Assembly: GCA_900893395.1 (NCBI GenBank)
Contig: CAAHFI012044020.1
Span: 1-32,176 of the forward strand
From: Euglena gracilis
Lineage: Eukaryota > Euglenozoa > Euglenophyceae > Euglenales > Euglenaceae
DNA length: 32,176 bases
Direction of reading: 5' to 3'
Below the pieces are notes generated by a model, which was not told the DNA's origin, did not search any database, and saw nothing but the letters and a program-made list of their open reading frames with translations. Both the position numbers and the translations under genes were made by a program. Below, piece by piece: positions 27,392-32,176 of this stretch. The stretch's first letter is position 1. Each line of letters starts with the position of its first letter.

Positions 27392-28257
27392 CTATTTATG
27401 ATAGTCCCTATGTTTTTTTATTATTAATTTTTTCCGTCATTTGACTATGTTCTGGTTTGTTGATCGTGAATGAACCAAACGAGATTTTACGCTCGCAAGA
27501 ATACAAGGGTCCGGAAAATTCACTTTCTCCGTTCGAAGGCTTTGCGACGGCCGCTGCGATGATCCATACGCGATGTTTGGCCTTGCAGACCCTCGTCATG
27601 TTGGTTAGTAAAACCATTCACAACCGTCGATTCGATCTCTGGAGCCTGATCGTGGTCTATAACCCGATCATACGCCAAGAGTGGGCCAAACAGGTTGAAC
27701 ATCAAGACAACCTGGGCACCTTCGGCGATCTGTTGGCCTTTACGGTGGAAAATAAAAGCCTTCAACCGGATCATCTTCTTTTCGGTATCATTGCGACCTT
27801 TTATCACTTGGAGGGGCGACTCGGGGATAATGAATGCGATTGGTTGGACGATCCCCCACCCTCCGACCTCCTCTGTGCGGTGCGCCAGCTGACGGAGGTG
27901 ACAGCGAACGTGCGATCCGCACCGCTGCTCCGCATCATCACGCTCATCAACCCCGTCCACCTCGGGGACGTTACCCCGGACACACTCGTGCATTTGTTGC
28001 GCATTCAGGATCCCGGATGTTGGGTATATGTGGCAACCTTCCTTACAATGTGGCTCTCTGTGAACACCACTCAGACCGCTCGCATCCTGATATCCCAGGT
28101 TGACGAATTGGAACAGTTGGTGAAGGATCTGATCCGCCAGGGCAATCACACCGTGGCAATGGAATTGAAGGTGGCCATGGCCGACAAGATGCGAGAGCAT
28201 TTAGACATCCGCCCACTGGAAGCACCTCGTCGTGAACTTGAGCGAGCGGTTGTGTAG

Positions 28258-28649
28258 ACGTCGCCGCTCTCGTCTTCGGGTTTTTTTTTTACCCACTGAC
28301 CGCTTCGTATCTCCTTTACAAAAAAAACTATCACTGTCATCGTCGTCACTCACTTGTACGTACGCACCAGACGTGCCTGAAGACCGAGGGAAAAAAACCA
28401 AGAACATATGAGGAATTTAGTTTCAAACTTTTTTGTTGCATTTTGTTTGTGTATTTGGACGTGACAATTGTCTCCTTTGTCTTTTCCGCGCCTTTTTGCG
28501 GCTTCTTTCTTTTGCGTGGAAGGAAGGAAGGATTTAACAGATTGCACGTATTCATTTATGCAAAGAGTAGAAGGCGAAGAGAGGTTTCCAGGTGCAATCC
28601 AGGAAGTTCCTTCGCTCCACCAATTTTTTTTCGTTCGCACAGTGCGACC
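28258..28649. other. Spacer between the zinc-finger gene and the next gene
   Basis: No gene is visible. The stretch has T and A runs of eight or more, and GGAAGGAAGGAAGG near 28518-28535. A patch at 28520-28625 is moderately GC-rich but has no convincing frame. It probably holds the 3' end of the upstream gene and the promoter of the gene at 28650. Confidence 0.45.
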
Positions 28650-29998
28650 ATGATCTTCGTTTGGACCGAAATCGGATCGATTTTTGTCTCCCGGAGTCCC
28701 CTCGCCGCATGCCCTCGTCCAATTGCCGACGAGGATCTTCAACAGGTGTGGTTTGTTCCGTCGGAGGAGAAGGTCGGCGGTGACAGTGACGCCGCTGATG
28801 TCGTGGTATGCCAGTTGCTGCCTTACGAACACACCGCGTCGCCGGCCGCCGGCTGCTTTGTCCGGGCACTGGTGCCTGCGCACATGCGGGCGGCGGTGTG
28901 CTCCGGGGTTTGTGCGTTACGACCCTGCGGCCGCCACCTAGTATTTGTTCCCTCGACGGAACCTTTGGTGCGCGGATGTGGCGTCCCCGTCCCCTTCCCT
29001 TCGCACTGGAAATCAGTGGACCTCGTCCGGTTGGTAGATCGATTGCGCGGACGGCTGCGAACCCTCCGCCCGGGGTTCCATCTCTCTTTTTCCTTTCCCT
29101 CCCGAACAAAAACGTTCCCCAACAAAAAAAAAAGGACGGTCGATGGATGATGTAACCCGGTGTCTTTTCCGGCGGAGGACGCGAGTGGACCGAATGGGCT
29201 GAAATCGGATGGCTGCGTTGGATCTTGTTCCGAATCGGGTGTGCGTTGCTTCGGCACGGCGTCGCTGCCCTCGCGCGCGACTGCCTGGAGCCCAGGGCGC
29301 CCTCCGCGCGGCAGTGCATCCTGATGCCGGAGGTTGCCCGGCGCCTGGAGCGGCAGCGGGATGAAACGTGTCTTCACCTGGCATTGGGTCCCTCGAACGC
29401 GACGAGTGAATCTTTGGTGTACACCGGCGGACCACCGCGATTGCGTGCGGAAACCGTCGGTGCACGGTACCGCGCACTTTCCCAGAATGTGCTGCGCGAG
29501 CTTGCCCAAGTGGGGGAGGCGGCCATGGCGCCGGGGTTCGACGTTTACGTTGGACACGAACGGATGGGGTCGATACTCGTGGAGTCTCCACCGTTTCAAC
29601 CTGGAATTTTTGTAAAACCCGGGGGCCATTGGCGCAGGTTCGACCGAGAGGAATTCATTCACCGGGCGGAACAAACCAAACACCGCGCTTTTGAGGCTAT
29701 GATGTCGGTGTGGAGGGTTGCGCAATGCATCCAGGACTTCCACCGTTCGGTGATCGTTTGCCGGGAACACGTCCAGCGGCACTCAAAATCAGTCTCGGAG
29801 GTCACCGACTGCTGGGATGCGGCGCGTATGGTGTTGCAAACGGAGTGCATGTGCTTTCTTCGCGCCGTGGTGATGGATATGACCTCGGTGATGCTTTGCA
29901 TGGAAGCCGTCGTCGATCTCGATGAGCGCCGCGCTTTTCGGCGTTCGTTTACGCGCTCGCTGTGGTGTGCCTCGCAGCGCATGGTCGTATTCTCCTGA
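28650..29998 (+). pseudogene. Unrecognised gene interrupted by a foldback insert
   Basis: The gene starts at a good ATG (MIFVWTEIGSIFVSRSPLAA) and encodes a compact N-terminal domain rich in cysteine and valine (VCSGVCALRPCGRHLVFVPS). After a foldback insert at 29070-29160, coding continues with LRWILFRIGCALLRHGVAAL, HWRRFDREEFIHRAEQTKHR and VMDMTSVMLCMEAVVDLDER, to a stop at 29998. A whole product would be about 420 residues, mostly helical in its second half. It looks broken once, at the insert. No family recognised. Confidence 0.5.
29070..29160. repeat. Foldback insert with a run of ten A
   Basis: CCGGGGTTCCATC at the left and GATGTAACCCGG at the right are inverted copies with a one-base gap and one mismatch. 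The core is C/T-rich, then A-rich with ten A in a row. It repeats the layout of the foldbacks at 7524, 13149, 13626 and 14206, with unrelated stem sequence. Confidence 0.6.
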
Positions 29999-30272
29999 CC
30001 CGTCGCTCGTCTTCTATTCCTTGCTTCCTTTACTTTCCCTGCCTGCCTTCCTTCCTTATTTTGGGCTTGTCTGGTGCGTTAGCCGCTTTCTTTGTTGTTG
30101 CCTACTATCGTCCATTTTCTTGGCCTTTTTCGTTCGGTTTTTTTTTTCCGTGTCTTTCACACGGCGCGTGATACGTTCACGTTACATTATTAAATTTGAG
30201 AGGAGGGTATGTCCTTCCAACCAACCAAAAAAAAACACCAACTTTTTTTTTCCTTCTTTTTGTTCTGTGCGT
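29999..30272. other. T-rich spacer between convergent genes
   Basis: No gene is visible. It is strongly pyrimidine-rich on the plus strand, with several T runs and one A run of nine, and probably holds the 3' ends of the gene ending at 29998 and of the minus-strand gene ending near 30273. Confidence 0.5.
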
Positions 30273-31033
30273 TCATTCCTTCATTGCGTTTTGTCTGTGC
30301 CGTTCCGCTGCATTTTTGTCCAATATCAACCACGCTTTTCCCTCACCCAGGGCACCGCGCAGGTCTCCTTCTTTGACAAATCCTTTTTCCTGTTGGATCC
30401 ACTGATAGATCATTTGATTTTTGGGTAGCACTTTTTCTAGGCGGCTTTTCCCTCTATGACATTGAACACCCGGTAGGCCACCCGTTCGCGCTTCAAAGTA
30501 GATTCGGGGTGTGGAAGGCTGGCAATTTCATCTTTGTCATCCACCCGGCGAATTTTGTACGCCTAGAGCAGCTCGTTATCCACAAATTCGCGCACCTTTT
30601 GGTTCTGTTGCTTTGAGTCGAATACCAACCGTCGCGAACCACACCGCGTGGCGTTGTCGTTCTCCAGTCGAAGGTCGTCAGCCAGAATGGTTTGTATTTG
30701 GACCCAGAATTTATTGTCCGTGGCCGGTGATTTGTTTACCGTTTGGATTTGTAGGATGTACCAGGGAATGTCACACAGGCGGACGACGCTTAAACTGGAG
30801 GTGTCGACTCTGGGGTTCACATACGTCGTTGCCAATAAAATCCACACGGTGTCCGGTTCCCCGTCGTCTACAACCCACGTGCCCCAGAGCCCCATGTATT
30901 GTACTTTTCTCGGAGATATTTGATAGGGGTGCATGGCAACGTTGGGATCGATGGCATTGGTCAACGGTATGCGATGCTGAGCGATCGTGTCTGTCGTTAG
31001 GTTGAGTGATGCTGACTGGTCGATCGTCGCCAT
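30273..31033 (-). pseudogene. Unrecognised gene, beta-rich, probably broken near its 3' end
   Basis: The first 156 residues from an ATG at 31033 are clean: MATIDQSASLNLTTDTIAQH, VQYMGLWGTWVVDDGEPDTV, WILLATTYVNPRV, YILQIQTVNKSPATDNKFWV and RLVFDSKQQNQKVREFV. This is a beta-rich domain with many tryptophans and asparagines, unlike the arginine-rich neighbours. Coding-like sequence then carries on downstream (DDKDEIASLPHPESTLKRER, IYQWIQQEKGFVKEGDLRGA, LDKNAAERHRQNAMKE) to about 30273. The gene therefore looks longer than its first open frame and broken in about two places. A separate 46-residue protein starting at 30413 is the other reading. No family recognised. Confidence 0.5.
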
Positions 31034-31170
31034 TGCAAAGTCAATCTACGTCTCCCCCTTTTTTTTATTATTTTTTCTTCCCCTCTCTTTTCTTTCCCAC
31101 TTCTACGGTTTGTTTTCTTTAGGTCAGCATGCCTTGGTTTTTCTTATTTTTGAGCCAACGCCGCACAATT

Positions 31171-31500
31171 TCAGTACACGGAGAGCGGAACGCCTAGGCG
31201 GTCGCGCTGCACGGGGGGCTGTTCTTCGTACGCCTGGCGTTTGGTTTGGCACCACGTCGGCGCCGGCCGTTTCCAATCCGCAATGTATGCCCGCGACCGT
31301 TCATCGCGGTGAAAATCACATCCCTTCTCCAGGTTCAAATAGCACGATGACAGACTGGCCAGCGACGACATGGGATCGCCACTGAACATTTTCAACCAGT
31401 GGTCGGACGGCTTGGTGGCGATCTCCGTTTGAAACTCGCGATCGATTTCCCGTTCCGTGACTGTGGTATTCGTTTTTCTCTGGCTCGCATTGGAATGCAT
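31171..31500 (-). CDS. Unrecognised 109-residue protein
   Basis: The start at 31500 (MHSNASQRKTNTTVTEREID) is chosen because sequence upstream in frame is lysine/phenylalanine-rich and AT-rich, typical of a leader and not of coding. The rest (REFQTEIATKPSDHWLKMFS, SSCYLNLEKGCDFHRDERSR, WKRPAPTWCQTKRQAYEEQP) is charged, with four cysteines and three tryptophans, and ends LGVPLSVY. No domain recognised. It is on the same strand as its neighbours on both sides, separated by AT-rich spacers, so each is probably a separate transcription unit. Confidence 0.55.
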   Translation of the reverse strand: MHSNASQRKTNTTVTEREIDREFQTEIATKPSDHWLKMFSGDPMSSLASLSSCYLNLEKGCDFHRDERSRAYIADWKRPAPTWCQTKRQAYEEQPPVQRDRLGVPLSVY

Positions 31501-31641
31501 GCGTGATTTTTTTTTTTGCTTGTTGTTTTCTTCTTTCTCTTTGAAATTGAAGTTGGAAGAAAACGGGAAAAAAATCATATTCAATATCCTCCTTGTTTTT
31601 TTCCTCCAACATTTCCCCACCCTTTTTTCTTCTTCGATGGA

Positions 31642-32154
31642 TTATATTTCTTCCTCGGTCAGCCACATTTCGAGACAGAACACCAGCGCTTTGGCCACTA
31701 AACCGTGGTAGCGACGGTTGCAAACCACGTTGGGCCACTGGGGGGGAGTTTCGTGGTCCAGGATGAAATACAATCGCTGCAACTGTCCGTCGACCATCGT
31801 CCAGTCTTCCGGTGCCAGTCCGGTGGCAAAATACATCCAACGCTCCAACCAGTAGTAAACGTTGCAGACCAAACAATCGATTCGCCGCAGGAGATCATCG
31901 TACGATCCTCCGAAAAAGCGCGCCGCAAAGTTAGGTTGGGTTACCGTCCAGTACTCGTAGGAACACCGATCCGTTTGTTGGAGGTCCGGGTCCAGATGAA
32001 GGGACGTTATCCCGGTTTGAGCGAGAAACTCGAATAATGTCTGGCGTTGACGCAGTAGGGGAGTAAGAAATACAACGGCCGCGCTGCACAGTCGCACGGC
32101 AAAAAGCGTCATCGGATTCAACGCCCGTTTCCACGCCGACCCACCATCTATCAT
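31642..32154 (-). CDS. Unrecognised 170-residue protein near the window edge
   Basis: A clean frame with start MIDGGSAWKRALNPMTLFAV at 32154; another in-frame ATG four codons earlier at 32166 lies within TATATA repeats and is less likely. The protein has a hydrophobic stretch near its start (FAVRLCSAAVVFLTPLL) that could be a membrane helix, then a tryptophan- and tyrosine-rich helical domain (CNVYYWLERWMYFATGLAPE, RLYFILDHETPPQWPNVVCN) and the end LEMWLTEEEI. The TATATATATATG tract at 32155-32176 is a plausible promoter. No family recognised. Confidence 0.6.
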   Translation of the reverse strand: MIDGGSAWKRALNPMTLFAVRLCSAAVVFLTPLLRQRQTLFEFLAQTGITSLHLDPDLQQTDRCSYEYWTVTQPNFAARFFGGSYDDLLRRIDCLVCNVYYWLERWMYFATGLAPEDWTMVDGQLQRLYFILDHETPPQWPNVVCNRRYHGLVAKALVFCLEMWLTEEEI

Positions 32155-32176
32155 ACATATATACATATATATATGT

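Larger units (their letters stand above)
24080..28257 (+). pseudogene. Very long RING/TRAF-type zinc-finger protein gene, broken
   Basis: The beginning encodes a RING-like site (DCGLTACRGCFDG then RCPHCRWPC) and a following TRAF-type finger (RCEHCAATTTVAEISTHLRT then C), the arrangement of TRAF-like E3 ubiquitin ligases. About 1,200 codons of helical, domain-poor sequence follow (ETHGFIAALRRCPVDVLTLW, EFVERWVWMRMFSPG, LFGIIATFYHLEGRLGD, VYVATFLTMWLSVN), looking like a long alpha-solenoid. The N-terminal edge has no clear ATG. Coding is interrupted by T/A-run-containing inserts and one MITE, and the gene looks broken in about five or six places. One interruption has the shape of a spliceosomal intron. 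The last 250 codons, to 28257, are clean. Treating the whole as one gene rests on uniform composition and strand, and it could be two. Confidence 0.5.

Noticed and set aside
1-32176. An altered genetic code, suggested by coding-like sequence continuing past some stops
   Set aside because: All three stop codons end clean, well-bounded genes (for example 18697-19407, 19916-20524 and 22765-23580), and many other genes are simply broken, so decay explains the pattern better.
1-32176. tRNA or rRNA genes
   Set aside because: No cloverleaf-like or rRNA-like segment was noticed on either strand by eye; the hairpins seen have the wrong sizes and no conserved tRNA boxes.

Overview
The window looks like part of a large nucleocytoplasmic DNA virus genome (Nucleocytoviricota), either a virus contig or a giant-virus segment decaying inside a protist genome. 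The evidence is a myristoylated L1R/F9L-type membrane-fusion protein, the C-terminal half of a multi-subunit RNA polymerase largest subunit (RPB1-like), a short N-terminal module seen in several giant viruses, a CDP-alcohol phosphatidyltransferase, and ankyrin, F-box, leucine-rich and zinc-finger proteins of the kind common in amoeba viruses. Genes are GC-rich. The DNA between and inside them is AT-rich and full of A or T runs of 8 to 10. No capsid, DNA polymerase or packaging ATPase gene was recognised, so the family is not settled.

Layout. 1-2,700 is repeat-rich: two near-identical 270-bp repeats, a worn GC-rich coding-like segment and several MITE-like elements. 2,709-6,733 is a heavily broken RPB1 relic containing several MITEs; it is bracketed by two 145-bp direct repeats (2,239 and 7,169). 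7,347-15,367 is a cluster of host-interaction-type genes: a broken F-box/ankyrin gene, an ankyrin gene that looks whole, two leucine-rich-repeat genes (one with an F-box) and a large gene on the opposite strand. 15,473-18,486 holds a small membrane protein and three unrecognised genes. 18,697-24,061 is the best-preserved part: the viral N-terminal-module gene, a phosphatidyltransferase, a proline/serine-rich gene, a possible nucleic-acid-binding protein, the L1R/F9L-like protein and a two-helix membrane protein. 24,080-32,154 holds a very long broken zinc-finger gene and several unrecognised genes.

Two recurrent insert types stand out. One is a MITE family with ends near TACTGTRACNTTCC. The other is a set of foldback inserts, 55 to 100 bp long, with GC-rich stems and an AT-rich core carrying a T or A run, and these lie inside otherwise GC-rich genes. 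Together they account for much of the gene breakage. Broken genes are described as wholes, with only a rough count of breaks.
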